In this document: piece by piece, positions 1 to 7,253 of the stretch
Layout: each line of letters opens with the position of its first letter
Numbering within the stretch: position 1 is the first letter of the stretch
Assembly (NCBI GenBank): GCA_035649895.1
Contig: DASRIS010000203.1
Span: forward strand, 1 to 27,553
Source: DASSUC01 sp035649895
GTDB taxonomy: Bacteria; Actinomycetota; Actinomycetes; Mycobacteriales; Micromonosporaceae
DNA: 27,553 nucleotides
Reading direction: 5' to 3'
The notes under the pieces: generated by a model
The model's database searches: none
Told to the model about the DNA's origin: nothing
Seen by the model: the letters and a program-made list of their open reading frames with translations, nothing else
Position numbers and translations under genes: made by a program

Positions 1-67
1 GGTTGTGGTCTCGACAACCCATCAACCTACGAGAAGGGGCCCTTCTGTCTCCCAGCCGACACGGCCA

Positions 68-289
68 CTATTCGCGACTACGACACGTAACCAAGTTCGG
101 ACTGTGTGCAGCCAAGTCCTCACTGCGGAAGAGCCGCACCCGAATCTGTTCGGCCAACGCACCGCCGGGTGTCCGATAGATGGCCTGGACAGTGTCCGTA
201 CCGATCGGTACTACTGCAATGAGATCGACCGGGCCACCAGGGACGATCCCGGTTACGGATCTCCCTGCCGCCAGGTCCTCCAGCCGCAT
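68..289 (-). pseudogene. N-terminal remnant of a large helicase-type protein (truncated)
   Basis: Seventy-three codons beginning MRLEDLAAGRSVTGIVPGG, with a beta-rich VDLIAVVPIGTDTVQAIYRT segment. This is the style of the small N-terminal domain that opens large SNF2/DEAD-type helicases of the DUF3883/DISARM-associated (DrmD-like) kind, which commonly start MRLEDL.PG..V.G..P and continue to a LLYR/LFRS step. Here the frame reaches LFRSEDLA and then a stop after about ten unrelated residues, so no helicase motor follows. The start is divergent from the ParA-like gene, about 100 bp away. Seen: an open frame with this pattern. Known: large proteins of that type have this opening. Inferred: a relic of a defence-type gene. 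I recognise the family from pattern memory only; a short unrelated ORF is the alternative. Confidence 0.45.
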
Positions 290-313
290 CCTTCACAGCT
301 ACCACAGAGACGT

Positions 314-326
314 CATCGAATCGATG
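314..326. promoter_or_regulatory. 13-nt palindrome between divergent genes, candidate operator
   Basis: CATCGA-A-TCGATG is a perfect inverted repeat with a one-base centre. It lies 64 bp before the ParA-like start and 25 bp before the divergent helicase-like start. It is placed where an autoregulatory protein could act on both genes, but no binding protein can be named. Confidence 0.3.
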
Positions 327-389
327 GGACCGACGTCGCCGAAAATATGACGTATCGGCCGGTCCGGTGCACCTAGCTGATCGACTACC

Positions 390-1334
390 GTGCGGACCGT
401 GCAGGTCGTTTCCGTCATCAACTACAAGGGCGGGGTCGGCAAGACAACCTTAACCGCGAACCTTGGCGCAGAGTTCGCCCGGCGCGGCCTTAAAGTCCTG
501 CTCATCGACCTGGACCCGCAGACCAACTTGACCTTCTGTTTCTACCACCCCGACGACTGGCGCAAGACGCTGCGCGAGAGCCTGACCATCAAGCGATGGT
601 TCGACAGCATCGAAGCGGGAGTGCCCAAGATCGGCCTAGGCGAGCTGATAGTGTCCCCCAAGCCGGTGAACGCGGTGCTCGCCAACACTAGCGGTAGTCT
701 TGATCTCATCGCGTCGCACCTCGGTCTGATCCATGTCGACCTGGAGCTAGCTCGTGGTCTGGGCCGGATCGACTCCCCGTACGAGGCTGAGCTGTTCCGA
801 GTCCGGGGCGCACTCGCGGACGCCCTACGCGACACAGCGTTCACCGAGTATGACCTCGTCCTGGTGGACTGCCCGCCGAACTTCAACATCGCTACGCAGA
901 CCGCGATCGTCGCCAGCGACTTCATTGTGATCCCGGCGAAGGCCGACTATCTGTCCACGCTGGGCATCGAGTACCTGTGGGGCAATCTCGAAGAGCTTAA
1001 GGAACGGCACAACGAGGAGGCACGTCGGTACTCGAGACGGGCCCGACACAGCAAGATCGACCCAATTGTCGCCGGCGTCATCTTCACGATGATCCAGTTC
1101 CGCAACGAGCAGCCGATCTCAGCGTTGAAGTACTACATCGACCAGGTCCGCAATCTCGGCATTCCAGCGTTCAAGACATACCTGCGGGAAAACATGACGC
1201 TCTTCGCTGGGACCGTGCCGCGCGGTGTGCCGACCGTGCTCCGTGAGGGCCTGAGCTCACAGGTCAGCACCGAGCTGCGCCAGCTAGCCACCGAGCTCCT
1301 TGACACCTTCCGCATCGAAAGGGCAGCGGCATGA
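390..1334 (+). CDS. ParA/MinD-type P-loop ATPase
   Basis: A 314-residue deviant-Walker ATPase of the ParA/Soj superfamily. Visible motifs are Walker A KGGVGKTT (residues 13-20), Walker A' VLLIDLDPQ (36-44) and Walker B LVLVDCPP (156-163). Such ATPases dimerise on ATP and bind DNA or a surface to position a cargo. The GTG start at 390 is the only reasonable one, because an in-frame TGA sits at 378-380 and Walker A begins at residue 13. No strong ribosome binding site is seen. A 60-residue insertion between A' and B, and a C-terminal region with FKTYLRENMTLFAG, are unlike short chromosomal ParA proteins. No ParB follows; instead a small SAP-like protein is coupled by an ATGA overlap. Codon use is less G/C-biased at third positions than in the nitrate operon, which hints at acquired DNA. 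A role in plasmid or element partition, or as an accessory in a defence cluster, is inferred. Confidence 0.9.
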   Translation: MRTVQVVSVINYKGGVGKTTLTANLGAEFARRGLKVLLIDLDPQTNLTFCFYHPDDWRKTLRESLTIKRWFDSIEAGVPKIGLGELIVSPKPVNAVLANTSGSLDLIASHLGLIHVDLELARGLGRIDSPYEAELFRVRGALADALRDTAFTEYDLVLVDCPPNFNIATQTAIVASDFIVIPAKADYLSTLGIEYLWGNLEELKERHNEEARRYSRRARHSKIDPIVAGVIFTMIQFRNEQPISALKYYIDQVRNLGIPAFKTYLRENMTLFAGTVPRGVPTVLREGLSSQVSTELRQLATELLDTFRIERAAA

Positions 1335-1747
1335 ACGACGTCACCAAGTTGACCTTGACAATCCTGCAGCGGATCTCCGAGTTTCTCCAGACACTGCCCG
1401 AGGGCCAGCTCAACGACATTGCTGAGGGCAGGGCAACGCTCACATACCACCCGTACGGCGCCGTACAACCGGTCGCACCTGCACGCCGGCCAGTCGGCCA
1501 GAAACCCACTCGGCAGACGAAACCGAAGAAGGACATGAGCGAGGCGGTCAGCACCCTCGAACGTATGTCTAGCCGTGACGAGGGCGAGCGGTACCTCAAA
1601 GCGATGCTGACTGATGACCTCAGGGACGTCGCGGCCCATCTTGGCATCGGCGGCGTCAGCAAGACCCGGAAGGACGATCTTGTTGCACTGCTCGTCGAGC
1701 AGACGATCGGCGCCCGGCTCAACTCGGCGGCGATACGTCAGCTCTGA
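1331..1747 (+). CDS. small ParA-coupled protein with SAP/Rho-N-like C-terminus
   Basis: A 138-residue protein whose ATG overlaps the stop of the ParA-like ATPase (ATGA), so the two are translationally coupled. Residues 1-36 form an amphipathic N-terminus (LTLTILQRISEFLQTLPEG). Residues 40-70 are a Pro/Lys-rich linker (ARRPVGQKPTRQTKPKKD). Residues 93-123 read LTDDLRDVAAHLGIGGVSKT then RKDDLVALLVEQ, matching the helix-extended-helix pattern of SAP and Rho N-terminal domains (L..LA..LGI.G.SK.RK.DLI..L), which bind nucleic acid. This suggests a DNA-binding partner in place of ParB. The exact family is not recognised; the SAP-like assignment rests on pattern only. Confidence 0.8.
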   Translation: MNDVTKLTLTILQRISEFLQTLPEGQLNDIAEGRATLTYHPYGAVQPVAPARRPVGQKPTRQTKPKKDMSEAVSTLERMSSRDEGERYLKAMLTDDLRDVAAHLGIGGVSKTRKDDLVALLVEQTIGARLNSAAIRQL

Positions 1748-1757
1748 TCGGTTGGTG

Positions 1758-1778
1758 AAGAGCTGCCACTCGGCTCTT
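1758..1778 (+). terminator. weak hairpin after the ParA/SAP pair
   Basis: AAGAGC (1758-1763) and GCTCTT (1773-1778) can pair across a nine-base loop, just after the stop at 1747. The stem is only six pairs with no clear T-run, so this is a possible terminator only. Confidence 0.25.
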
Positions 1779-1880
1779 GCCGCGCCAGCCGGCCGCCGCC
1801 GGAGTTAGCGCGGCTGCGCCGGGGGCTGGCTGTCAGCTAGTCAGATCCGCTCGGCAGTGGGGTCCGTCTCGGCGGGCCGG

Positions 1881-2152
1881 TCAGCGGTAGACGCGGAAGT
1901 AGTCGAACAGCGCCGTCGCCTGGGGGTTGTCGCCGCCGTGCGAGACCAGGCCGATCCGCGGCGGCGCCCCCCGGACGGGAAGGTCCAGGTATCGCCCCAG
2001 GTCCAGTGCACGCCATCGCGGCTGAAGCCGCAGCGGCACTCGTGCTCGCCGGTGGCCTCGTCCACGCGGTGCGCCAGCCGGAGCCAGGTCCTCTCCGCCG
2101 GTGCCCCTTCCACCATGCCGCCGTACGAGAGCCGGCCGGCCACCCCGGGAAC
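1881..2152 (-). pseudogene. C-terminal fragment of a GH43-type glycosidase, frameshifted
   Basis: On the minus strand one frame reads GRLSYGGMVEGAP, then ERTWLRLAHRVDEATGEHE, then SRDGVHWTWGDTWTFPSG. Just after this, at a run of six C on the plus strand (about 1971-1976), the reading shifts. A second frame continues GAPPRIGLVSHGGDNPQA to the end at TALFDYFRVYR and TGA (stop at 1881-1883). Joined, these are the concanavalin-like C-terminal module that follows the catalytic propeller in many actinobacterial GH43 enzymes. There is no catalytic domain here, and at about 2152 the sequence changes to transposase-like coding. The missing N-terminal part matches what is present, without its tail, at 10055-11433 on the same strand. 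One base missing from a G-run would explain the frame change, so a sequencing error there is possible, but the truncation is not explained by that. Confidence 0.75.
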
Positions 2153-2330
2153 GCGGTGACGACCAGCGTCAGCAGCTCGGCGGCCAGGTCGACGTGGCTG
2201 GCCGTGCCCTTGCTGCCACAGCCGAAACAGCACGGGCAGGCACACCGGAGAGGAGCAGAATGGCAGCCGCACCACGACCCCCGCGACGACCCACCGGTTG
2301 CCCCGGCCGGTCTTGTGCCTGCCACACCCG
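2153..2330 (-). pseudogene. decayed DDE transposase core (IS701/IS4-like)
   Basis: The minus strand reads KTGRGNRWVVAGVVVRLPFC then SSPVCLPVLFRLW in one frame. After a frameshift near 2215 it reads KGTASHVDLAAELLTLVVTAFPG in another. The GRGN.WV.....LPF...PVCLPVLFRLW....G..SHV.LA..L..L....FPG pattern is the middle of the DDE superfamily endonuclease of IS701-like elements. Only about 60 residues are recognisable; the ends, the inverted repeats and the rest of the transposase are not seen. The fragment ends directly against the GH43 tail fragment, so it marks a recombination junction. Upstream, to about 2450, the frames remain open but I cannot align them to anything. Confidence 0.65.
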
Positions 2331-2595
2331 CCGCAGGTCTCGCTCGCCTGGCTGCTCGCGCAGAAGCCGTGGATCGTACCGATTCTGGTACCCGCAGCGC
2401 GCGGCGCCTGGAGGAGCATCGCCGCCGCCGACTTGGAACTGATGCCTGACGGCCTCGCCGAGATTGGCAGCGCCGCTGCCCGGATCCAGGTGCAGGGCGA
2501 CCGCTACCTACCCGCCGAGCAGCCTGAACAGGCACGGCTGCCGGCCCGTGCCCGCGCCGAGCCGCTCCGCGCGGGGCAGTACGGGGTCTGATGTC

Positions 2596-2784
2596 TCAAC
2601 GCCCGTCCAGCAGCGAGGTCACCAACAGCGGGAGGAGCAGGACGAACACCAGCAGCACCACCCGGAGCCGGCCAGCACGGCGGCGCAGGGCGGACCTGGC
2701 TCGTCCACCAAGCGCCACGATCGCGCCAGAGCCGTGCGGCTGTGCGGCGGCGGGTTGGGCCGTGACGGTCACGGTCGCTGTCAC
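2596..2784 (-). CDS. small single-pass membrane protein
   Basis: Sixty-two codons starting with GTG at 2784, preceded by an excellent ribosome binding site GGGAGGAG (minus strand, 2791-2798) with a six-base spacer, which is the main reason to call it. An Ala/Thr-rich N-terminus is followed by a basic stretch (RARSALRRRAGRLR) and then one hydrophobic helix VVLLVFVLLLPLLVTSLLD at the C-terminus. The topology suggests a tail-anchored inner-membrane peptide with a cytoplasmic basic face. It lies in the same direction as, and downstream of, the DUF5994 gene. The family is not recognised and no function can be given. Confidence 0.65.
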   Translation of the reverse strand: MTATVTVTAQPAAAQPHGSGAIVALGGRARSALRRRAGRLRVVLLVFVLLLPLLVTSLLDGR

Positions 2785-2905
2785 GGCACTCTCCTCCCAG
2801 GATGCGGAGCTGACCCGTCAGGCCCGCTGTTCATGTGCCGGCGGTCCGGCACACCCCGGTCGGTGACCAGGATGGTTGTCCGCAGTGGACTCATGGCATG
2901 GCCCC

Positions 2906-3490
2906 TCAGCTCGAACTGGCCGTGGGATAGCGCCGGGCTGCCCAAGGTCGACGGTCTTCGACGTGGTGGCCGCCCTCGTTGTCCCACGCCGAACCCGCGT
3001 CGGCGTCCTTGTCCGCCGCGGCGACCTGTGGTTGGGCCACCGCGTCCAGGACTGCGGCGAGGAGGTCCGGTGCCCGCATCGTGTTGGTTGGGTCGGCGGC
3101 CCGCCTCATCGCGTCTCGCGCCGCGGCCTCAGCGGTGGGTGCTGGGACGACGAGGAGGTCGAGCTGGTCACCGTGCTCAGTGGTGGCGATGGCCAGTGCG
3201 GGATCGACAGTCGCGAACCAGCCCAGCCGGACCACCTGCGTGCCGACCGCGACCCGGCGGGGGCGGCTGTCCCAGGTATGGCTGCTGAGCATCATCTGAC
3301 GTATCGACCCGTAGCGCTCGCCCAGGGCGAGAACCAGGCCGGGCAGCTCGGCGACCGGATCGGCCGACCTCGGCCACCACCCGCCGTCCAGGACTGCTTG
3401 GCTGGCACGGGCGGGTCCCAGGCATACCCGTGGTGTCGACGGCGACGAGGGCGGCACGATCGTGGCGCGTCGAGTGGTGGTGGTAGTCAT
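2906..3490 (-). CDS. DUF5994 family protein
   Basis: A 194-residue protein. After a Thr-rich start it carries the DUF5994 pattern: RASQAVLDGGWWPRSADPVA, ELPGLVLALGERYGSIRQMM, RVAVGTQVVRLGWFATVDP, and a QLDLLVVPAPTAEAA segment ending in RAADPTNTMRAPDLLAA. DUF5994 proteins are small soluble actinobacterial proteins of unknown function that often sit near STAS and other stress genes. The ATG at 3490 is supported by GAGGAAG (minus strand) with a seven-base spacer. The last 30 residues (DNEGGHHVEDRRPWAARRYP) look non-conserved and may be an added tail. No catalytic motif is apparent. Confidence 0.85.
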   Translation of the reverse strand: MTTTTTRRATIVPPSSPSTPRVCLGPARASQAVLDGGWWPRSADPVAELPGLVLALGERYGSIRQMMLSSHTWDSRPRRVAVGTQVVRLGWFATVDPALAIATTEHGDQLDLLVVPAPTAEAAARDAMRRAADPTNTMRAPDLLAAVLDAVAQPQVAAADKDADAGSAWDNEGGHHVEDRRPWAARRYPTASSS

Positions 3491-3560
3491 GGCGGGGCTT
3501 CCTCACGGTTGGTTGGCAGGACGCAGACGGCGATGCGGGCAACCGGCTGATGGGGGCGTC

Positions 3561-3620
3561 GGGCCGCTCATCCGGCGGCTGGCCGGTTCCGGCCCGCTCA
3601 TCCGGCGGCCGGCCGGTTCC
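3561..3620. repeat. two tandem copies of a 30-bp repeat
   Basis: Positions 3561-3590 and 3591-3620 are near-identical 30-bp units (GG[G/C]C[C/G]CTCATCCGGCGG followed by [C/T]TGGCCGGTTCC-like sequence, two or three mismatches). They lie between the LapA-like gene end and the DUF5994 start, with a partial third copy (GGCCCG) at 3621. This may be a local slippage duplication; no coding role is seen. Confidence 0.7.
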
Positions 3621-3654
3621 GGCCCGGTCGCCTCGGGGCCGCGCTGGTCGCGGG

Positions 3655-4053
3655 CTACTGGCCTTCCGGCGTGCGGGACCCTGTAGCGGATGGCCCGGCC
3701 ACGGACGTGGCGCCGGAACTGCGACGGCCTAACGCTCGTAGCTGGAGGATGCGCGCCGTGCCCGGGAGCGCCACGAGCAGGACACCGAAGATCGCGGCCA
3801 GCAGCAACGCCACCCCCATCGGCAGCTCCCCATGCGCGCCGAGGAAGGACACCTGCGCCTGCTGTCCGTTCTGCAAGATGAAGACCAGCAGGAGCAGGAG
3901 TACGAATGCGGCGACGATGAGGGTGACCCACACCCCGCCCATTCGGCTGCGCGCCACACCCCTCGGGGTCTCCGGTCGGCCGGACCCGCCGTCCAGCCTT
4001 GTTGTCATGGCATCCGGGCCCGGGAGGTCGGGATGGTCTCGCGTTGCGGTCAT
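3655..4053 (-). CDS. LapA-like (DUF1049) two-helix membrane protein
   Basis: From the ATG at 4053 the product is 132 residues: a polar N-terminus, then helix 1 at 42-60 (WVTLIVAAFVLLLLLVFIL). The family signature follows, QN.Q...VSFLG (61-72), then helix 2 at 78-97 (MGVALLLAAIFGVLLVALPG) and a basic RILQLRALGRR tail. LapA-domain proteins are inner-membrane proteins; in Gram-negatives they act in lipopolysaccharide assembly, while in actinobacteria the role is unknown. The start at 4053 is preferred over the GTG at 4065 because GAGAGGTGG on the minus strand (4062-4070) is well spaced for it. The C-terminal 25 residues are Ser/Gly/Thr-rich and probably disordered. Confidence 0.88.
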   Translation of the reverse strand: MTATRDHPDLPGPDAMTTRLDGGSGRPETPRGVARSRMGGVWVTLIVAAFVLLLLLVFILQNGQQAQVSFLGAHGELPMGVALLLAAIFGVLLVALPGTARILQLRALGRRSSGATSVAGPSATGSRTPEGQ

Positions 4054-4065
4054 CACGACCGCCAC

Positions 4066-4390
4066 CTCTCAATGAGTAACTGGTACCGACCCGTCAGCGC
4101 GGGCTTCCTACCCACGGTCTCGGGCGGCTGCGCCGCGGCGTAGCCGCCGGACCATGCCGGTGCCGGCAGCTGCCGGGCGATCACGCCAGGTGCTGGGGTA
4201 GCTCCTCGGGTTCGTCGCGGCCATGCTGACCGCGGCCGGTGTATGTGAGCCCGCCGACGGCGGGCTGTCGGTCACCGGGGTCTGGAGCAACACCCCTTAC
4301 CGTACTCTTGTTCGGCAGCCACCGCCGACGTCACGCTCCCGGTTCCGCCGGAGCTGCGACAGGCGGACTGCCGCAGCCACGCCGGGAACT
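4066..4390. other. gene-poor stretch between LapA-like gene and groEL
   Basis: About 325 bases with no convincing gene on either strand. It holds the LapA ribosome binding site at its left end and one strong hairpin at 4248-4266, listed separately. Open frames here are extensions of antisense shadows. Confidence 0.6.
4248..4266 (-). terminator. GC hairpin downstream of groEL
   Basis: AGCCCGCC-GAC-GGCGGGCT is a perfect eight-pair stem with a three-base loop, about 125 bp beyond the groEL stop. There is no T-run, as is common for terminators in high-GC actinobacteria. It could end the groEL transcript. Confidence 0.45.
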
Positions 4391-5962
4391 TCAGGGCTTG
4401 TCGGCGACGAGTACCTCGGTGGTCAGGAACAGCGCCGCGATCGACGCGGCGTTCTGCAGCGCGGAACGGGTGACCTTGGTGGGTTCAACGATGCCCGCCT
4501 TGACCATGTCGACGTACTCTCCGGTCTCGGCGTTGAGGCCGTGGCCCGGGGGCAGGGAGCTGACCTTCTCGGCCACGACGCCGCCTTCGAGGCCGGCGTT
4601 GACGGCGATCTGCCTGAGCGGCGCGGTGAGCGCGGCCCGCACGATGTTCGCGCCTGTGGCCTCGTCACCGGTCAGGTCGAGCTTGTCCAACGCACTGGCG
4701 GCGGCGTTGGCCAGCGCCACCCCGCCGCCCGCAAGCAGCCCTTCCTCGACGGCGGCCTTTGCGTTGCGCACGGCGTCCTCGATGCGGTGCTTGCGCTCCT
4801 TGAGCTCCACCTCGGTGGCCGCACCAACCTTGATCACCGCGACCCCGCCGGCCAGCTTGGCGAGCCGCTCCTGCAGCTTCTCCCGGTCGTAGTCGGAGTC
4901 GCTGTTGTCGATCTCGGTGCGGATCTGGGCGACCCGGCCGGCGATCTGCTCGTCGGCGCCGGCGCCGTCAACGATGGTGGTCTCGTCCTTGGTGACGATC
5001 ACCGTGCGGGCCCGGCCCAGCATGTCCAGCCCGACACTGTCCAGGGTGAGACCGGCCGTCTCGGTGATGACCTGGGCACCGGTGAGGATGGCGAGGTCGG
5101 CCAGCATGGCTTTGCGACGGTCGCCGAAGCCTGGGGCCTTGACCGCCACCGACGCGAATGTGCCGCGGACCTTGTTGACGACCAGTGCCGCGAGGGCCTC
5201 GCCTTCGACGTCCTCGGCGAGGACCGCCAGCGGTCTGCCCGCCTGGATGACCTTTTCCAGGATCGGAAGCAGGTCGGCCAGGTTCGAGATCCTGTTCTCG
5301 ACGACGAGAACGTACGGGTCGTCGAGGACGGCCTCCATCCGTTCGGCGTCGGTGATGAAGTATGGCGAGATGTAGCCCTTGTCCAGGCGCATACCCTCGA
5401 CCAGCTCGAGCTCGATGCCGAAGGTGTTGCTCTCCTCGACGGTGATCACGCCGTCCTTGCCCACCTTGTCCATCGCCTCGGCGATGGTCTCGCCGATCGT
5501 GCTGTCACCAGCGGAGATGGCGGCGGTGGCGGCGATCTGCTCCCTGGTCTCGACGTCGCGGGCCTGGTGACGCAGCGCCTCGGTCACCGCGTCGACGGCC
5601 TGCTCGATACCGCGCTTGAGCGCCAGCGGGTTCGCGCCGGCGGCGACGTTGCGCAGCCCCTCCCGAACCAGCGCCTGGGCCAGGACAGTCGCGGTCGTCG
5701 TGCCGTCACCGGCCACGTCGTCGGTCCGCTTCGCGACCTCCTTGACCAGCTCGGCGCCGAGCTTCTCGTACGGGTCATCGAGCTCGATCTCCTTGGCGAT
5801 GCTCACCCCGTCGTTGGTGATCGTGGGCGCGCCCCACTTCGTGTCCAGCACGACATTGCGGCCCCGCGGGCCCAACGTCACCTTCACCGTGTCGGCGAGG
5901 ACGTTCATGCCCCGCTCAAGGCCACGACGGGCCTCCTCACCAAAAACGATCAACTTGGCCAT
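4391..5962 (-). CDS. groEL: chaperonin GroEL (Hsp60), no GGM tail
   Basis: A 523-residue type I chaperonin: a double-ring ATP-driven folding chamber in the cytosol. It keeps MAKLIVFGEEAR at the start, the LGPRGRNVVLD nucleotide loop (30-40), VAGDGTTTATVLA (83-95), the apical domain with EGMRLDKGYISPYFITD, and GLLAGGGVAL near the C-terminal equatorial domain. It ends TTEVLVADKP and lacks the Gly-Gly-Met-rich tail of most GroELs, or the His-rich tail of actinobacterial GroEL1. No groES is adjacent, so it is a solitary copy and must use a GroES encoded elsewhere. A perfect CIRCE operator lies 103 bp upstream of the start, indicating HrcA repression and heat induction. A paralogue for the main housekeeping role is expected elsewhere in the genome (inference). 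Confidence 0.97.
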   Translation of the reverse strand: MAKLIVFGEEARRGLERGMNVLADTVKVTLGPRGRNVVLDTKWGAPTITNDGVSIAKEIELDDPYEKLGAELVKEVAKRTDDVAGDGTTTATVLAQALVREGLRNVAAGANPLALKRGIEQAVDAVTEALRHQARDVETREQIAATAAISAGDSTIGETIAEAMDKVGKDGVITVEESNTFGIELELVEGMRLDKGYISPYFITDAERMEAVLDDPYVLVVENRISNLADLLPILEKVIQAGRPLAVLAEDVEGEALAALVVNKVRGTFASVAVKAPGFGDRRKAMLADLAILTGAQVITETAGLTLDSVGLDMLGRARTVIVTKDETTIVDGAGADEQIAGRVAQIRTEIDNSDSDYDREKLQERLAKLAGGVAVIKVGAATEVELKERKHRIEDAVRNAKAAVEEGLLAGGGVALANAAASALDKLDLTGDEATGANIVRAALTAPLRQIAVNAGLEGGVVAEKVSSLPPGHGLNAETGEYVDMVKAGIVEPTKVTRSALQNAASIAALFLTTEVLVADKP

Positions 5963-6064
5963 TCGCGTCGTCCTCTACATCGTCGTGCCCCAGGTAGGGC
6001 ACTGCTCGGACCGACCTGCGATGACCGCTGCACACGTCCCCGTCCGGAGGATCATCCCACTCGG

Positions 6065-6091
6065 TTAGCACTCGCCTGCGACGAGTGCTAA
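6065..6091 (-). promoter_or_regulatory. CIRCE operator (HrcA binding site) of groEL
   Basis: TTAGCACTC-N9-GAGTGCTAA is an exact match to the CIRCE consensus, with the canonical nine-base spacer. It lies upstream of groEL. HrcA binds CIRCE and represses groE genes until heat stress. Confidence 0.97.
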
Positions 6092-6470
6092 CCACAGTGC
6101 AGCACTTGTTCCCCCGGAGCGCAAGCTTCCCCAGAGCGCCGACGACGGGCTGGCCCACCGCGCCTGGGCAGCCGGCCTGCGGTTTGAGCCCGCGCCGCTG
6201 CCCGCGCCGGAGAAGAGTACGATGAAGCCCTCCGGAGTCGGCGACATCCCACGCCCGAGGTGCCAGCCATACCGGCTTATGTCATGGGACGTCATACCGT
6301 CCCGTCGAGCCACAACGCCTCCGCCGATCCGACCGCGAGCACGCAGCGGGCCCGAAGATCTCTGGCAGACCGGCGGCGGTCCAGGCGCCACGCGCAACCT
6401 CACCGGCCCCCGGGCACCGCCCGGAGGGACCGGCCACGCAGGGCACGTCCGAGGCATGAGGAAGGTCGTC
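6092..6470. other. 379-bp region between CIRCE and the small basic protein gene
   Basis: No convincing gene. It holds one inverted repeat, GGGACG-TCATAC-CGTCCC at 6286-6303, with six-base arms and a six-base spacer. This could be an operator for the downstream plus-strand genes, but no family is suggested by its sequence. GAGGAAGG at 6458-6464 serves as the ribosome binding site of the next gene. Confidence 0.5.
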
Positions 6471-6599
6471 ATGGCCAACAAAGCCATCCAGAAGGTCAAC
6501 CGGAAGAAACCGGGAAGGACCTTGAAGGAGAAGCGCGCGGCCAAGAACGCCAAGAACGCGGCCAAGTCGGCGTCGCTGATACCGCCGACCGGCCATTGA
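6471..6599 (+). CDS. small highly basic peptide, 42 residues
   Basis: MANKAIQKVNRKKPGRTLKE continues with KRAAKNAKNAAKSAS and ends LIPPTGH. About a third of its residues are Lys or Arg, and the KEKRAAKNAKNAAK part would form a positively charged helix. Such RKKPGRTLKEKRAAK peptides recur in actinobacterial genomes as short hypothetical proteins and may bind nucleic acid (inference). The ATG at 6471 is chosen over the in-frame ATG at 6456 because the purine-rich stretch ATGAGGAAGG sits seven or eight bases before it. It lies about 84 bp before the BON protein gene on the same strand and may be co-transcribed with it. Confidence 0.7.
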   Translation: MANKAIQKVNRKKPGRTLKEKRAAKNAKNAAKSASLIPPTGH

Positions 6600-6682
6600 G
6601 CCACCGCAAAAGCGCCTCAGGCAGCAGGCCGTCCACATCGGACGGGCTGATGCGGGTCTCTGGGAAGGGCAGCTGTCAGCTC

Positions 6683-7153
6683 ATGACACATACAAGGCAC
6701 CGGAGCGACCAGGATATTCGGACCGACGTCTCCGGGGAGCTGCGGCAGACCTCCGGCGTCGGCACGCACGTCGGGGTGGCGGTCAACGGCGGGGTGGTCA
6801 CGCTGTCGGGCGAGGTGGGCGGGCTGCCCGAGCGGATCGCCGCGAAGCGGGCGGCCATGCGGGTGTCGGGTGTCAAGGCCGTCGCCGACGAGCTGCAGGT
6901 ACGCGTACCTGGCACGGCCGGCGTCAACGACATCGAGATCGCCCAGGCTGCCGGCCAGCTGCTGCGCCAGGCGGTCGACATACCCGCTGACACCGTCCGG
7001 GTCGAGGTCCACAACCATGTGGTCACCCTGGCCGGCAGCGTCGCCTGGGACTACCAGCGTGACGCCGCCATCCGGGCGGTCATGAACATCAAGGGCGTCA
7101 CCGGGGTCAACAACGCCATCTCGCTCAGCCAGGGTGGGGCAGGGCACCGGTGA
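6683..7153 (+). CDS. two-BON-domain protein (OsmY-like)
   Basis: A 156-residue protein made almost entirely of two BON domains: residues about 8-76 (DIRTDVSGEL through GVVTLSGEVGGLPER to VADELQV) and about 84-150 (EIAQAAGQLLRQAVDIPADT through NHVVTLAGSVAW to VTGVNNAISL). BON domains bind phospholipid or related surfaces; OsmY-type proteins are induced by osmotic and envelope stress. There is no signal peptide, so unlike OsmY this one is predicted to be cytoplasmic or peripherally bound to the inner face of the membrane. The ATG at 6683 gives the first BON domain its full length; GGAAGGG upstream is rather far (about 14 bases). Confidence 0.9.
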   Translation: MTHTRHRSDQDIRTDVSGELRQTSGVGTHVGVAVNGGVVTLSGEVGGLPERIAAKRAAMRVSGVKAVADELQVRVPGTAGVNDIEIAQAAGQLLRQAVDIPADTVRVEVHNHVVTLAGSVAWDYQRDAAIRAVMNIKGVTGVNNAISLSQGGAGHR

Positions 7154-7253
7154 CGCCAGGCCGCGGTCCGGCCAGCGCCCTACTCGACCCTCATGACCAA
7201 GATCGGCGCCGATGGCCCGTACCCGGCCTTCTCACAAATGGTGGGTGACAACG

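Noticed and set aside
5..376. A 123-codon plus-strand frame at the left edge
   Set aside because: Composition is not protein-like, and the opposite strand gives a better match to a known N-terminus.
4223..6091. A 622-codon plus-strand frame opposite groEL
   Set aside because: Shadow of groEL codon bias; no domain is recognisable and it runs through the CIRCE element.
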